DNA of 64,000 bases from Pseudomonadota bacterium (GCA_022566735.1 JADFIG010000007.1:1-64000), one strand, 5' to 3'. Counted from the stretch's first letter, positions 44,076 through 55,469 are shown. Notes: a model not told the origin generated them from the letters alone. Numbers and translations are program-made.

Positions 44076-44081
44076 TACAAT
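44076..44081 (+). promoter_or_regulatory. Probable -10 element of the thrS operon promoter
   Basis: TACAAT at 44076-44081 with a weak upstream -35. The predicted start near 44088 would give a leader of about 205 nt before thrS, long enough for the attenuator. Confidence 0.55.
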
Positions 44082-44137
44082 CGGGCTTCGCCTCCAAGAT
44101 CCACGTTGGTAAGGACCGTAGAAAGGCACGCACGGTT

Positions 44138-44185
44138 ATGACACCGCGAACTCCGACCTCTTCCCGCACCTCGACCGAGGTCTAG
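44138..44185 (+). CDS. Threonine-rich leader peptide of thrS
   Basis: A 15-codon open frame MTPRTPTSSRTSTEV with stop TAG at 44183-44185. Five of the 15 codons are Thr (ACA, ACT, ACC, ACC, ACC), three are Ser. AAAGG lies 11 nt before the ATG. It lies 108 nt before thrS and just before an antiterminator/terminator pair. The pattern matches leader peptides that sense a charged tRNA, here threonyl-tRNA. It is too short for gene finders. E. coli controls thrS translationally and uses a peptide attenuator for pheST; I know of no standard annotation for this one. Confidence 0.72.
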   Translation: MTPRTPTSSRTSTEV

Positions 44186-44190
44186 TCGGC

Positions 44191-44248
44191 TGGCCGCTGC
44201 TTTTTTGCATCCTTCCCACACGAAGCGCGGCCGTCACCGCGCTTTTTT
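44191..44248 (+). promoter_or_regulatory. Antiterminator and Rho-independent attenuator of thrS
   Basis: Terminator: AAGCGCGG (44223-44230), loop CCGTCA, CCGCGCTT (44237-44244), U-run to 44248, an 8-bp stem. Antiterminator: 44192-44197 (GGCCGC) can pair with 44227-44232 (GCGGCC), which removes the terminator's left arm. A ribosome at the leader stop would cover 44192-44197 and favour termination. A ribosome stalled at the last Thr codon (44174-44176) would leave it free. Confidence 0.75.
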
Positions 44249-44293
44249 GTTGCCCGTGCACACTGCGGGCGAACCTGACACAGAACACACACC

Positions 44294-46213
<1,920 letters not shown>

Positions 46214-46333
46214 AGGCGGGAGCGTGTCTGACCTGGTGGTTCGGGGCAGACATGGTCCAGTCCATGGTGGCCGGGTGCGTGACCATCGATCATTGGCTGA
46301 AGGGGCGTGGCCCCGGGCCTGAAGGAATTCGAC

Positions 46334-46882
46334 ATCGCTAACTTCTTTGACCGCCGCACGCGCAACGACGAGCGCAAGCACCGGCTGAACCGTGAAATCA
46401 CTGCACCGGAAGTCCGTCTCAACGGCCCGGAAAACGAGCCCATCGGCATCGTCAGCATCCAGGAAGCACTTCGCCTTGCCGGCGAAGCCGACGTGGATCT
46501 GGTCGAGATCTCTGCCACGGCTGAACCGCCTGTCTGTCGCCTGATGGACTACGGCAAGTTCAAGTACCAGGAGCAGAAAAAGGCCCACGACGCCAAGCTC
46601 AAGCAGAAGGTCATCGAAGTCAAGGAAGTGAAGTTCCGTCCTGGCACCGATGAAGCCGACTACCAGATCAAGCTGCGCAACCTGCGCCGCTTCCTGGAGG
46701 ACGGCGACAAGGGCAAGGTCACGCTGCGTTTCCGCGGCCGCGAAATCACCCACCAGGAACTGGGCATGCGCCTGCTGGAGCGGGTGCGCGACGACCTGAC
46801 CGACGTCTCCCTCGTGGAGAACATGCCGAAGCTCGAAGGGCGCCAGATGATCATGGTGCTGGGCCCCAAGAAGAAGAAATAA
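46334..46882 (+). CDS. infC: Translation initiation factor IF-3, probable ATC start
   Basis: 182 residues if it starts at ATC 46334. That codon is preceded by AAGGA at 7 nt, the best ribosome site here, and gives [22 protein letters not shown], the normal IF-3 beginning. The next in-frame ATG is inside the domain; a GTG at 46307 has no usable site. Body motifs are [30 protein letters not shown] and LPKLEGR-type [19 protein letters not shown]. Non-AUG starts for infC (AUU in E. coli) allow IF-3 to limit its own synthesis. Confidence 0.95.
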   Translation: MANFFDRRTRNDERKHRLNREITAPEVRLNGPENEPIGIVSIQEALRLAGEADVDLVEISATAEPPVCRLMDYGKFKYQEQKKAHDAKLKQKVIEVKEVKFRPGTDEADYQIKLRNLRRFLEDGDKGKVTLRFRGREITHQELGMRLLERVRDDLTDVSLVENMPKLEGRQMIMVLGPKKKK

Positions 46883-46909
46883 TCGGCTACAATGTCAGGC
46901 TTTGGTCGA

Positions 46910-46935
46910 TTTGCCCGGTGTTTTGCCAGGGCAAA
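46910..46935 (+). other. Hairpin in the rpmI leader
   Basis: TTTGCCC (46910-46916) pairs with GGGCAAA (46929-46935) in the 211-nt infC-rpmI spacer. No U-run follows, so it is not a terminator. It may belong to an L20-type autoregulation element, which in other bacteria lies before rpmI. A TACAAT near 46887 could be an internal promoter. Confidence 0.4.
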
Positions 46936-47093
46936 GCGATCAGGCCGAAGCCTGAATCTGGTCTGGTCACCAGGTTCGGGTCTCCAAAGGTGCGGTGGAG
47001 TGATCCGCTGCGCCATCCAAGTGCCTGCAGGCCATCAAGACACGGACATGGACGCCGTGGCGCCTGACAGGAACAAGTCAAAAGGAGCATCAC

Positions 47094-47297
47094 ATGCCCA
47101 AGATGAAGACCAAAAGCAGCGCGAAGAAGCGTTTTCGCGTGCGTCCCGGTGGCACCGTCAAGCGCGGCCAAGCCTTCAAGCGCCACATCCTGACCAAGAA
47201 GACCACGAAGAACAAGCGCCAGCTCCGCGGCGCCGTCAACGTGCACGAGACCAACATGGGCCACATGGCTCAGATGCTGCCTTTCGCCGGTCTGTAA
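47094..47297 (+). CDS. rpmI: 50S ribosomal protein L35
   Basis: 67 residues: [20 protein letters not shown] at the start and [15 protein letters not shown] are the L35 signature. AAAAGGAG precedes the ATG. It follows infC and precedes rplT in the standard order. Confidence 0.98.
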   Translation: MPKMKTKSSAKKRFRVRPGGTVKRGQAFKRHILTKKTTKNKRQLRGAVNVHETNMGHMAQMLPFAGL

Positions 47298-47356
47298 GAC
47301 CCGCAACGCAGCTGTCGTCTCGATCGTCCTCTTAGTCAACGCAGAAGGAGCTACAC

Positions 47357-47716
47357 ATGCCTCGCGTCAAACGTGGCGTCACCGCCCGTGCCCGTCACAA
47401 AAAAGTCCTCGCCCTCGCCAAGGGTTTCCGCGGTCGCCGCAAGAACGTCTATCGCATCGCCAAGCAGGCGGTGATGAAGGCCGGTCAATACGCCTACCGT
47501 GACCGCCGCGCCAAGAAGCGCGAATTCCGCCGCCTGTGGATCGCCCGCATCAACGCCGGCAGCCGCGCTCTGGGCCTGACCTACAGCAAGTTCATCGCCG
47601 GCATCAAGAAGGCCTCGATCGAAATCGATCGCAAGGTTCTGGCCGACATGGCTGTGAACGACCCTGCCGCCTTCGCCAGCATCGTGGCAACGGCCAAGGC
47701 CCAACTGGCTGCTTGA
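47357..47716 (+). CDS. rplT: 50S ribosomal protein L20
   Basis: 119 residues. [20 protein letters not shown] and [20 protein letters not shown] are L20 signatures. GAAGGAG precedes the ATG. L20 is the usual regulator of this operon through an RNA mimic, so the infC-rpmI spacer is the place to look. It is followed by a terminator before pheS. Confidence 0.98.
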   Translation: MPRVKRGVTARARHKKVLALAKGFRGRRKNVYRIAKQAVMKAGQYAYRDRRAKKREFRRLWIARINAGSRALGLTYSKFIAGIKKASIEIDRKVLADMAVNDPAAFASIVATAKAQLAA

Positions 47717-47741
47717 TCCGCAGCACAATCTCATCAGCCTG

Positions 47742-47831
47742 ATGGCGACCGGTTTTCTTTCGAAAGCTGGCGCCACATCTGAACCAAAGGCCAACCCTGT
47801 GTTGGCCTTTTTTTTCGAATGCATCCGATGA
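47742..47831 (+). CDS. Possible 29-codon upstream frame coupled to pheS
   Basis: An open frame from ATG 47742 runs through the terminator hairpin and stops at TGA 47829-47831, overlapping the pheS start (ATGA). Its codons 23-25 (TTT TTT TTC) are the terminator U-run and read Phe-Phe-Phe. No ribosome site precedes its ATG, so translation is doubtful. It could let trailing ribosomes open the hairpin and restart at pheS. Confidence 0.25.
   Translation: MATGFLSKAGATSEPKANPVLAFFFECIR
47786..47815 (+). terminator. Rho-independent terminator between rplT and pheS
   Basis: AAAGGCCAAC (47786-47795) and GTTGGCCTTT (47801-47810) form a perfect 10-bp stem with a CCTGT loop, followed by U to 47815. It ends 3-12 nt before the pheS start codons. 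It may end the ribosomal transcript in part, or attenuate pheS. Confidence 0.9.
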
Positions 47832-48877
47832 ACGACTCGTCCAGCGACCTCCAGACCCTGGTGCAATCCGCCCAGGCGGCCTTCGATGCGGCCACCAACC
47901 CGGCCGACCTTGAAAATGCCAAGGCCCGATTCCTGGGCAAGTCTGGCAGCGTGACCGAGTTGCTCAAGGGCATGGCCGCGCTCAGCCCCGAAGAAAAGAA
48001 AACCCGCGGTGCGGCCATCAACCAGGCCAAGCAGCAGGTCGAGGGCTTGCTCAATGCGCGCCGCCAGTCCCTGGCCGATGCCGAGCTGGCGCAGCAGCTG
48101 CGTGCCGAATCCCTGGACGTGACCCTGCCGGGCCGCCGCCGTGGCGAGGGCGGACTCCACCCGGTGTCCTTGAGCATCGAGCGCATCGAGGGCATCTTCG
48201 GCTCCATGGGTTTTGACGTGGCCGATGGCCCCGAGATCGAAGCCGACTGGTACAACTTCACCGCGCTGAACACGCCGGAAGACCACCCGGCGCGCTCCAT
48301 GCACGACACCTTCTACGTCGAAGGCGGTCACCTGCTGCGCACGCACACCAGCCCGATGCAGGTGCGCCATGCCGTGCAGCACGTCAAGGCGCATGCCGAG
48401 GCCATCGCGCGTGGCGAGCGCATGCCCGAGATCCGCGTCATTGCGCCGGGCCGCACCTACCGCGTCGACAGCGACGCCACGCATTCGCCCATGTTCCACC
48501 AGTGCGAAGGCCTGTGGATCGGCGAGTCGGTCAGCTTCACCGACCTGAAGGCTGTGCTGGGCGATTTCTTCAGCACGTTCTTCGAGACGAACGAGCTGGA
48601 CATCCGCTTCCGCCCGTCCTTCTTTCCCTTCACCGAGCCTTCGGCCGAGGTGGACATCGCATTCGCGTCCGGCCCGCTCAAGGGGCGCTGGCTGGAGGTG
48701 GGCGGCGCCGGCCAGGTGCACCCGAACGTGGTGCGCAACTTCGGCCTGGACCCGGAGCACTACATCGGTTTCGCCTTTGGCCTGGGTCCGGACCGCCTGA
48801 CCATGCTGCGCTATGGTGTGAACGACCTGCGCCTGTTCTACGAAGGCGACCTGCGCTTTTTGCAGCAGTTCCAGTGA
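47828..48877 (+). CDS. pheS: Phenylalanyl-tRNA synthetase alpha subunit
   Basis: 349 residues from ATG 47828 (MNDSSSDL); ATG 47819 is three codons earlier. Neither has a ribosome site because the terminator U-run occupies that position. The N-terminal coiled coil is followed by the class II core: [11 protein letters not shown], the motif 2 region [14 protein letters not shown] and motif 3 [17 protein letters not shown]. It pairs with PheT to charge tRNA-Phe. In most bacteria pheT follows directly, but here an alcohol dehydrogenase gene lies between. Confidence 0.97.
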   Translation: MNDSSSDLQTLVQSAQAAFDAATNPADLENAKARFLGKSGSVTELLKGMAALSPEEKKTRGAAINQAKQQVEGLLNARRQSLADAELAQQLRAESLDVTLPGRRRGEGGLHPVSLSIERIEGIFGSMGFDVADGPEIEADWYNFTALNTPEDHPARSMHDTFYVEGGHLLRTHTSPMQVRHAVQHVKAHAEAIARGERMPEIRVIAPGRTYRVDSDATHSPMFHQCEGLWIGESVSFTDLKAVLGDFFSTFFETNELDIRFRPSFFPFTEPSAEVDIAFASGPLKGRWLEVGGAGQVHPNVVRNFGLDPEHYIGFAFGLGPDRLTMLRYGVNDLRLFYEGDLRFLQQFQ

Positions 48878-48991
48878 GGGTGGGGCGCTTGCACGCCGGT
48901 CGCACTGGCCGGCCTGCGAAGCCCTCCCCGATGTGCAGCCCGATGTGTTTTGCGTCGCGTGACGCCCACCTGCTTGATGAAGGATGTCCGA

Positions 48992-50068
48992 ATGAGCTCG
49001 ACCGTTTCGTCTCCCGCATCGTCTCCCGCTTTGTCTCAGGTTCATGCCTGGGCCGCCCAGGAGGCCGCCAAGCCCCTGGTGCGTTTCGACTACGACCCCG
49101 GGCCCTTGGGGGCAGAGGAGGTCGAGATCCGCGTCGAGCACTGCGGGCTTTGCCACTCGGACCTCTCCCTGATCGACAACGAATGGGGCTTTTCGAACTA
49201 CCCCATCGTGGGCGGGCACGAGGTCATCGGCACGGTCGTGGCCTTGGGCAGTCGCGCCAAGGGCTTGCAGCTGGGCCAGCGCGTCGGTCTGGGCTGGATG
49301 TCGGGCAGCTGCATGAGCTGCAAGAGCTGCCTGGGCGGTGAGCCGCAGCTGTGCCGCGCTGGCGTGCCCACCATCGTCGGCCACCACGGTGGTTTTGCCG
49401 ACCGCGTGCGTGCCCATTGGCTGTGGACCTGCCCCTTGCCTGAAGGCTTGAACCCGGCGAAGGCCGGCCCGCTGCTGTGCGGGGGCATCACGGTGTTCTC
49501 GCCTTTCCTGACCTTCGACATCAAACCCGTGCACCGCGTGGGCGTGGTGGGCATCGGCGGCTTGGGGCACCTGGCGCTGAAGTTCGCGCGGGCCTGGGGC
49601 TGCGAGGTCACCGCCTTCACGTCGAGCGAATCCAAGCGCGATGAGGCGCTGGCGCTGGGCGCGCACCGCGTGGTCTCCAGCACCGATCCTGCGTCGATGA
49701 AGTCGATCGCGGGCCAGCTGGACCTGGTGCTGGTCACCGTCAACGTCATGCTCAACTGGAAGGCGCTGATGTCCACGCTGGCGCCCAATGGCCGCCTGCA
49801 CCTGGTGGGCATCCTGCCGCAGCCCATGGAGGTCGAGGCCTTCCCGTTGATCAGCGGGCAACGCAGCGTGTCGGGCTCGCCCACGGGCTCGCGCCAGGAC
49901 ATCGACACCATGCTGGCCTTTGCCGCGCGCCACGGCATCGAGCCGCAAACCGAACACTTCCCCATGAGCCGCATCAACGAGGCCCTGGACCACCTGCGCG
50001 CGGGCAAGGCCCGCTACCGCGTGGTGCTGGATGCCGACAGCGCCGATGGCGTTGACCGCGCGGCGTGA
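48992..50068 (+). CDS. Zinc-dependent alcohol/aldehyde dehydrogenase (cinnamyl-alcohol-type MDR), between pheS and pheT
   Basis: 358 residues from ATG 48992, preceded by AAGGA at 7 nt. CGLCHSDLSLIDNEWG and GHEVIGTVVALG hold the catalytic zinc ligands. The structural zinc set is CMSCKSCLGGEPQLC. The cofactor motif is GVVGIGGLGHLALKFA, and the protein resembles NADP-dependent aldehyde reductases of the YahK type. It reduces aldehydes in general; a role in tRNA charging is not expected. Its start lies 114 nt after pheS and pheT follows after 27 nt, so it appears to share the operon. Confidence 0.9.
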   Translation: MSSTVSSPASSPALSQVHAWAAQEAAKPLVRFDYDPGPLGAEEVEIRVEHCGLCHSDLSLIDNEWGFSNYPIVGGHEVIGTVVALGSRAKGLQLGQRVGLGWMSGSCMSCKSCLGGEPQLCRAGVPTIVGHHGGFADRVRAHWLWTCPLPEGLNPAKAGPLLCGGITVFSPFLTFDIKPVHRVGVVGIGGLGHLALKFARAWGCEVTAFTSSESKRDEALALGAHRVVSSTDPASMKSIAGQLDLVLVTVNVMLNWKALMSTLAPNGRLHLVGILPQPMEVEAFPLISGQRSVSGSPTGSRQDIDTMLAFAARHGIEPQTEHFPMSRINEALDHLRAGKARYRVVLDADSADGVDRAA

Positions 50069-50095
50069 TGAACTGAATTTCCGAGGATCCCTTCC

Positions 50096-52537
50096 ATGCA
50101 ATTCCCCGAGTCCTGGCTGCGCAGCTTCTGCAACCCTGACCTGAACACGCAGCAACTGGCTGACCTGCTGACCATGGCCGGCCTGGAGGTCGAAGAGCTG
50201 CAGCCCGTGGCCCCGCCTTTCACCGGCGTGGTCGTGGGCCATGTGCTGGAAGTGGCCAAGCACCCGGATGCCGACCGCCTGAACGTGTGCAAGGTCGATG
50301 CCGGCACAGGCGAGGTGCTGCAGATCGTCTGCGGTGCGCCCAATGTGCGTTCGGGCATCAAGGTGCCGTGCGCCACCGTGGGGGCCGAATTGCCTCCGGG
50401 GGCGGATGGCAAGGCTTTCGTCATCAAGAAGGGCAAGCTGCGGGGCGTGGAAAGCCAAGGCATGCTGTGCTCGGCCAAGGAACTGGGCGTCTCGGAAGAG
50501 TCCAACGGCCTGCACATCCTGGCCGATGATGCGCCGGTGGGCGTGAGCATCCGCGAGCACCTGAAGCTGGACGACACCCTGTTCACGCTCAAGCTGACGC
50601 CCAACCTGGCGCATTGCCTGAGCGTGGCGGGCATCGCGCGCGAGGTCTCGGCCCTGACCGGTGCGCCGCTGACGCTGCCGGCCATCGAGGCGGTCCAGCC
50701 CGCCAGCGATGCACGCCTGAAGGTGAATGTGGCTGCGCCCGACCTGTGCGGCCGTTTCGGTGGCCGTGTCATCCGGGGCGTGAACCCGCAGGCCCAGACG
50801 CCCGACTGGATGGTCGAGCGCCTGGCGCGTTGTGGCCAGCGTTCGGTGTCGGCGCTGGTGGACATCTCCAACTACGTGATGTTCGAGCTGGGCCAGCCCT
50901 CGCATGTGTTCGATCTGGACAAGATCCACGGCGAGCTGACCGTGCGCTGGGGCCAGGCCGGTGAGACGCTCAAGCTGCTCAACGGCAACACCGTCACGCT
51001 GGACGAGCAGGTCGGCGTGATCGCCGATGCGAACCAGGTCGAGTCCCTGGCCGGCATCATGGGCGGCGACGCCACCTCGGTGGGCGATGACACGAAGAAC
51101 GTCTACCTGGAAGCCGCCTTCTGGTGGCCCAAGGCCATCGCGGGCCGCGCCCGCCGCTACAACTTCTCCACCGACGCATCGCACCGCTACGAGCGCGGCG
51201 TGGACCCGGCCCCGACGGCGCAGTACATCGAGCGCATCACGCGCCTCATCCTGGACATCTGCGGTGGCCAGGCCGGCCCGCTCGACGACCAGAGCGTCAA
51301 CGTGCCCACCCGCCAGCCCGTGACGCTGCGCCTGTCGCGTGCCCAACGCGTCATCGGCATGCCGGTGAGCCTGGCCGAGGTGCAGACCGTGTTCCAGCGC
51401 CTGCACCTGCCGTTCAGCACCCAGGGCGTCGCAGGTGCGCAGGGCGATGACACCCACCTGGTCGTGACCCCGCCGAGCTGGCGCTTCGACCTGCAGATCG
51501 AAGAGGACCTGATCGAAGAAGTGGTGCGCGTCATCGGCTTCGACAAGCTGCCTCGCCGTGCGCCCAAGGCCCCGGTGCAGGCGCAGGTGCGTCCGGAAGC
51601 CCGCCGTGGCCTCTACGCCCTGCGCCGCGCGGTGGCCGCGCGCGGTTACCAGGAAGCCATCACCTTCAGCTTCGTCGAAGCCCGCTGGGAGGCCGACTTC
51701 GCCGGCAACGCCAACCCCATCCAGTTGCTCAACCCGATCGCCAGCCAGCTGTCGGTGATGCGCTCGACGCTGATCGGCAGCCTGGTCGAGGTGCTCAAGA
51801 CCAACCTGGCGCGCAAGGCCGAGCGCGTGCGCCTGTTCGAGGTGGGGCGTGTGTTCCGGCGCGATGCGTCGGTGACCGATGGTCCGCAAAGCGTGGCGGG
51901 CTTCGACCAGCCGGTGCGCGTGTCGGGTCTGGCCTATGGCCCGGCCGAAGCCCTGCAGTGGGGACTTGCCTCGCGCAACGTCGATTTCTTCGACGTGAAG
52001 GGCGATGTCGAGTCCCTGCTGGCGCCGCGCCAGGCCACCTTCGTCGCAGCTGAACACCCGGCCTTCCACCCGGGACGTTGCGCCCAGGTGCAGGTGGACG
52101 GCCGTGCCGTCGGCTTCGTGGGCGAACTGCACCCGAAGTGGCGCCAGGCCTATGACCTGCCGCTGGCGCCCGTGCTGTTCGAGCTGGACGCCGATGTGCT
52201 GGCCGAACGCGTCGTGCCGCGCTTCGCCAGCGTGCCGCGCATGCAGTCGGTGTTCCGCGACCTGGCCCTGGTGGTCAACGACCGCACGCCGCACGACAGC
52301 CTGATCGGCGCCATCCTGGCTGCGCCCGCGCAAGGCCTGGTCAAGGGCGCCCGCCTGTTCGACATCTACAAGCCCAAGGCGGCTGTGACCGGCATCAACG
52401 AAGATGAACGCAGCCTGGCTGTGCGCATCGAATTGCGCGATGATGAACAGACCCTCACCGACGAGCGCATCGACGTCGCGGTGCAGGCTGTGCTGGCCAC
52501 ATTGAACGACAAGCTCGGTGCGCGTGTGCGCACCTGA
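50096..52537 (+). CDS. pheT: Phenylalanyl-tRNA synthetase beta subunit
   Basis: 813 residues. The N-terminal tRNA-binding (EMAP-like) domain has [20 protein letters not shown], the B3/B4 editing domain [19 protein letters not shown], and B5 plus the C-terminal anticodon-binding domain ([32 protein letters not shown]) follow. GAGGA precedes the ATG. Together with PheS it makes the heterotetramer. ihfA starts 18 nt after the stop. Confidence 0.98.
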   Translation: MQFPESWLRSFCNPDLNTQQLADLLTMAGLEVEELQPVAPPFTGVVVGHVLEVAKHPDADRLNVCKVDAGTGEVLQIVCGAPNVRSGIKVPCATVGAELPPGADGKAFVIKKGKLRGVESQGMLCSAKELGVSEESNGLHILADDAPVGVSIREHLKLDDTLFTLKLTPNLAHCLSVAGIAREVSALTGAPLTLPAIEAVQPASDARLKVNVAAPDLCGRFGGRVIRGVNPQAQTPDWMVERLARCGQRSVSALVDISNYVMFELGQPSHVFDLDKIHGELTVRWGQAGETLKLLNGNTVTLDEQVGVIADANQVESLAGIMGGDATSVGDDTKNVYLEAAFWWPKAIAGRARRYNFSTDASHRYERGVDPAPTAQYIERITRLILDICGGQAGPLDDQSVNVPTRQPVTLRLSRAQRVIGMPVSLAEVQTVFQRLHLPFSTQGVAGAQGDDTHLVVTPPSWRFDLQIEEDLIEEVVRVIGFDKLPRRAPKAPVQAQVRPEARRGLYALRRAVAARGYQEAITFSFVEARWEADFAGNANPIQLLNPIASQLSVMRSTLIGSLVEVLKTNLARKAERVRLFEVGRVFRRDASVTDGPQSVAGFDQPVRVSGLAYGPAEALQWGLASRNVDFFDVKGDVESLLAPRQATFVAAEHPAFHPGRCAQVQVDGRAVGFVGELHPKWRQAYDLPLAPVLFELDADVLAERVVPRFASVPRMQSVFRDLALVVNDRTPHDSLIGAILAAPAQGLVKGARLFDIYKPKAAVTGINEDERSLAVRIELRDDEQTLTDERIDVAVQAVLATLNDKLGARVRT

Positions 52538-52554
52538 CGTGCCGGGGAGGCGAG

Positions 52555-52914
52555 ATGAATGACAAGATCAGTGACCTGATGGTGCTGTTGCCGACCATCG
52601 AGACGCCGACGCTGACCAAGGCCGAGCTGTCCGAACTGCTGTTCGAGCGGCTGGGCCTGAACAAGCGCGAGTCCAAGGACATGGTCGAAGCCTTCTTCGA
52701 ACTGGTCCACGGCAGCCTGGTGGACGGCACGGACGTGAAGCTGTCGGGTTTCGGCAATTTCCAGATCCGCCGCAAGGCCCCGCGTCCCGGCCGCAACCCG
52801 CGCACTGGCGAGGCCATCCCCATCAAGGCGCGCAATGTGGTGACCTTCCACGCCAGCGCCAAACTCAAGGGGATGGTGCAAGGTGACATCCCCGCCGGCG
52901 AGGACTTGGAGTAA
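52555..52914 (+). CDS. ihfA: Integration host factor alpha subunit
   Basis: 119 residues. [28 protein letters not shown], the beta-arm [29 protein letters not shown] and [12 protein letters not shown] are HU/IHF features, and the order next to pheT is standard for IHF-alpha. GGGGAGG precedes the ATG. The ~12-residue N-terminal extension is longer than in E. coli. It bends DNA at sites such as sigma-54 promoters. It is the last gene of the operon before a terminator. Confidence 0.95.
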   Translation: MNDKISDLMVLLPTIETPTLTKAELSELLFERLGLNKRESKDMVEAFFELVHGSLVDGTDVKLSGFGNFQIRRKAPRPGRNPRTGEAIPIKARNVVTFHASAKLKGMVQGDIPAGEDLE

Positions 52915-52932
52915 AGTCTGAAACTTCGGCTG

Positions 52933-52958
52933 GAGGCGGTTGATCCGCCTCGTTTTTT
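52933..52958 (+). terminator. Rho-independent terminator of the thrS-ihfA operon
   Basis: GAGGCGG and CCGCCTC form a perfect 7-bp stem with a TTGAT loop, followed by GTTTTTT. It lies 18 nt after the ihfA stop. Confidence 0.9.
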
Positions 52959-53012
52959 GCCCGCATGACCGTGGGCACCTCAGCATTCACGCCAAGCATT
53001 CAGACAGGGACC

Positions 53013-53546
53013 ATGGACCGCGTCAGCCACGACTTGCCGCCGATCCCGGACAAGCGCTACTTCACCATCGGTGAGGTCAGCGAGTTGTGCCTGGTCAAGC
53101 CTTATGTGCTGCGCTACTGGGAGCAGGAGTTCGTTCAACTGCGCCCCATGAAGCGCCGCGGCAACCGCCGCTACTACCAGCACCACGAGGTGCTGCTGGT
53201 GCGCCGCATCCGCGAGTTGCTCTACGAAAACGGTTTCACCATCAGCGGGGCGCGCAACCGCCTGGCCGAGCTGGGCCCCGTCGCGCGCACCGCGGTGGAC
53301 GACGGCCTCGACGGGGCCGATGGGGTCGCGGTGTCTGTGCCCGCCGCCTTGCTGGCGGGTGTGTCGTCCTCGGGGTTGTCGGGCAGTGCTGCGGTGTCGC
53401 GGGCCCTGCAGGCGTCTTCGCCGGCCATGGCCGAAGCAGGCTGGCTGCTGCCCGAGCTGGATGCCGATGCGCTGGCGCGCTTGTCGCCCCAGTCCGCGCA
53501 GGCCTTGCGCCAGGCCCTGTTGTCGATTCGCGACCTGCTGTCGTGA
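53013..53546 (+). CDS. MerR-family regulator
   Basis: 177 residues from ATG 53013; an in-frame ATG at 52965 is an alternative. The DNA-binding helix is [28 protein letters not shown] and [37 protein letters not shown], a MerR-type motif set. The rest is Ala/Leu/Ser-rich with no metal-binding cysteines. Such genes commonly follow ihfA in betaproteobacteria; the target is unknown. It is followed by a tRNA gene with its own promoter. Confidence 0.85.
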   Translation: MDRVSHDLPPIPDKRYFTIGEVSELCLVKPYVLRYWEQEFVQLRPMKRRGNRRYYQHHEVLLVRRIRELLYENGFTISGARNRLAELGPVARTAVDDGLDGADGVAVSVPAALLAGVSSSGLSGSAAVSRALQASSPAMAEAGWLLPELDADALARLSPQSAQALRQALLSIRDLLS

Positions 53547-53565
53547 TGAAAACGACGTGATCCTT

Positions 53566-53593
53566 TTGGATGCGCAAAAATCTGTGTTATAGT
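53566..53593 (+). promoter_or_regulatory. Promoter of tRNA-Pro
   Basis: TTGGAT (53566-53571) and TATAGT (53588-53593) are 16 nt apart. The tRNA begins 12 nt after the -10. Confidence 0.75.
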
Positions 53594-53603
53594 TTAAGTC
53601 TTG

Positions 53604-53681
<78 letters not shown>

Positions 53682-53692
53682 AGAACGACACG

Positions 53693-53722
53693 AGCCCAGC
53701 AGAGAAATCTGCTGGGCTTTTT
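53693..53722 (+). terminator. Rho-independent terminator of tRNA-Pro
   Basis: AGCCCAGCAGA and TCTGCTGGGCT form a perfect 11-bp stem with a GAAA loop, followed by TTTTG. Confidence 0.95.
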
Positions 53723-53810
53723 GTCTTTTGCTGTGCCTCTTTGGCGCTCCCTGGGCTGGCCTCATTGCATGGGCGCAGCAACGCACCGTGCATCGGGTGC
53801 GGCGCTGGCT

Positions 53811-54698
53811 TCAGCGCGACTTCTTCAGCGTCTTGTGCACCGAGCGGTCGAATTCCTGCTGCAGGAGGACCGGGAAGGCCGCGCTCACCGAGCCGATGGC
53901 CAGCGGACGCAGCCGCTCGAACAGCGCCCGCATGGCTTCGAGCCGGGCGGCCTGGGTCGGGATGCCGGCGTCACGTTGCGCGGAGGCCTCGGTCAGGTTC
54001 TTGATCAGGGTGAGGAACAGTTGCTCCACATAGGCCTTGGCGATGGCCCGGCTGTGCTTGATGAGCTCGTCCTGCAGGTCCAGCACGGTGTCCAGCGGCA
54101 CGTCCAGCTCGGCCAGCTGGATGCCGATGCGCTCCAGCGCCGGGCTGAGCATCTCGACCTCGTCGGGCCCGATCGGCCGGTAGAGGCCGTTCTCGCTCAG
54201 GCGCGCTTTCTGCTGTGGCGTGGCCGGGGTGGCCCAGTGCGATGCCATCTCGGAGATGGCCTTGCGCTGGGGTTTCTCCACGGTGAAGAAGGTCGTGGAA
54301 AACAGGCCGCTGATCAGCGCGTACTCCGACCAGGCGCCGTTGGGCGTGTCGGTCAGCATGGTGCGGATGGTGTCGAGTCGGAAGCCTTGCTGGCGCAGAT
54401 CGCGGACCAGCTCCAACTTGCCCTGGTGGCCCGCGTCGTAGTAGGCCACACGGCCCTGCAGTCGGGGCGGCGGCATCAGCCCGGCGGTCTGGTAGGCGCG
54501 GATGTTGCGCACGCTCACGCCGGTGCGTGCCGAGAGTTGGTCGACCGTCAACTCACCCTGGCCCGAGGCCGGTGCGGGTGCGGACTGGGGGCGCGTAGAA
54601 GGCGCAGCGCCGTGGGGCTGGCGGCCAGCGGTGCTCGGCGTGCGCGGGTGGCGCTGCACGCCGTGTGACGGCTTCGGGGGGGAGGAGGAGCCAGGCAC
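53811..54698 (-). CDS. MerR-family transcriptional regulator
   Basis: 295 residues from a GTG at 54698, with GAGG before it at 8 nt. A Pro/Ser-rich disordered N-terminus (1-48) precedes the helix-turn-helix ELTVDQLSARTGVSVRNIRAYQTAGLMPPPRLQGRVAYYD. The rest is helical with no cysteine cluster, so a metal-sensing role is unlikely. The regulated gene is unknown; it lies 40 nt after ubiE in the same direction but probably has a separate role. Confidence 0.85.
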   Translation of the reverse strand: MPGSSSPPKPSHGVQRHPRTPSTAGRQPHGAAPSTRPQSAPAPASGQGELTVDQLSARTGVSVRNIRAYQTAGLMPPPRLQGRVAYYDAGHQGKLELVRDLRQQGFRLDTIRTMLTDTPNGAWSEYALISGLFSTTFFTVEKPQRKAISEMASHWATPATPQQKARLSENGLYRPIGPDEVEMLSPALERIGIQLAELDVPLDTVLDLQDELIKHSRAIAKAYVEQLFLTLIKNLTEASAQRDAGIPTQAARLEAMRALFERLRPLAIGSVSAAFPVLLQQEFDRSVHKTLKKSR

Positions 54699-54737
54699 GG
54701 TCTTGCCTCAGGCGATGGCCTCAGCGGGCCGCGGGGG

Positions 54738-55469
54738 TCAGCACTTGATGCCCATGTGCAGGGCCACGACGCCACCGGTCATGTTGTGCACGTCGACATG
54801 GCCAAAGCCGGCGGTCTTCATCATGGCTTTGAGCGTGGCCTGGTCGGGGTGCATGCGGATGGATTCGGCCAGGTACTGGTAGCTGGCGGCGTCACCGGCC
54901 ACCAACTGGCCCAGCTTGGGCAGCACCTTGAAGGAGTACCAGTCGTAGGCCTTCTCCAGGGGCTTGGCCACCTTGGAGAACTCCAGCACCAGCAGGCGGC
55001 CGCCGGGCTTGAGCACGCGGCACATCTCGGCCAGGGCGGCTTCCTTGTGCGTCATGTTGCGCAGGCCGAAGGCCACGGTGACGATGTCGAAGGTCTCGGA
55101 GGGGAAGGGCAGCTTCTCGGCGTCGCACAACGTGGTCGGCAGGGCCAGGCCGCTGTTGAGCAGGCGGTCGCGGCCCGTGCTCAGCATGGCCTCGTTGATG
55201 TCGGTGTGCACGACCATGCCGCTGGGGCCGACGCGCCTGGCAAAGGCCTCGGAGAGGTCGCCCGTGCCGCCAGCGATGTCGAGCACCTTGTGGCCTTCGC
55301 GCACGCCGCTGGCGGCGATGGTGTAGGCCTTCCAGAGGCGATGCATGCCCATCGACATCAGGTCGTTCATGACGTCGTACTTGTTGGCCACCGAGTCGAA
55401 CACACCGCGGACGCGTTGTGCCTTTTGCGACTCGTCAACCTGCTGGAAACCGAAGTGCGTGGAGCTCAT
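54738..55469 (-). CDS. ubiE: Bifunctional ubiquinone/menaquinone C-methyltransferase
   Basis: 243 residues. [21 protein letters not shown] and [19 protein letters not shown] (SAM motif I) are the UbiE signature; [29 protein letters not shown] is the second. It methylates the ring in ubiquinone synthesis. The downstream MerR gene starts 40 nt after its stop. Confidence 0.97.
   Translation of the reverse strand: MSSTHFGFQQVDESQKAQRVRGVFDSVANKYDVMNDLMSMGMHRLWKAYTIAASGVREGHKVLDIAGGTGDLSEAFARRVGPSGMVVHTDINEAMLSTGRDRLLNSGLALPTTLCDAEKLPFPSETFDIVTVAFGLRNMTHKEAALAEMCRVLKPGGRLLVLEFSKVAKPLEKAYDWYSFKVLPKLGQLVAGDAASYQYLAESIRMHPDQATLKAMMKTAGFGHVDVHNMTGGVVALHMGIKC

Noticed and set aside
44199..44206. A six-T run before the main thrS attenuator
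   Set aside because: The preceding stem is only about 3-4 bp, so it is not counted as a second terminator.
47351..52333. A 1,660-codon open frame on the minus strand
   Set aside because: It is the complement of rplT, pheS, adh and pheT, all with strong protein families. GC-rich codons make the antisense frame open by chance. Its protein is His/Gln/Arg/Gly-rich with no recognisable domain.
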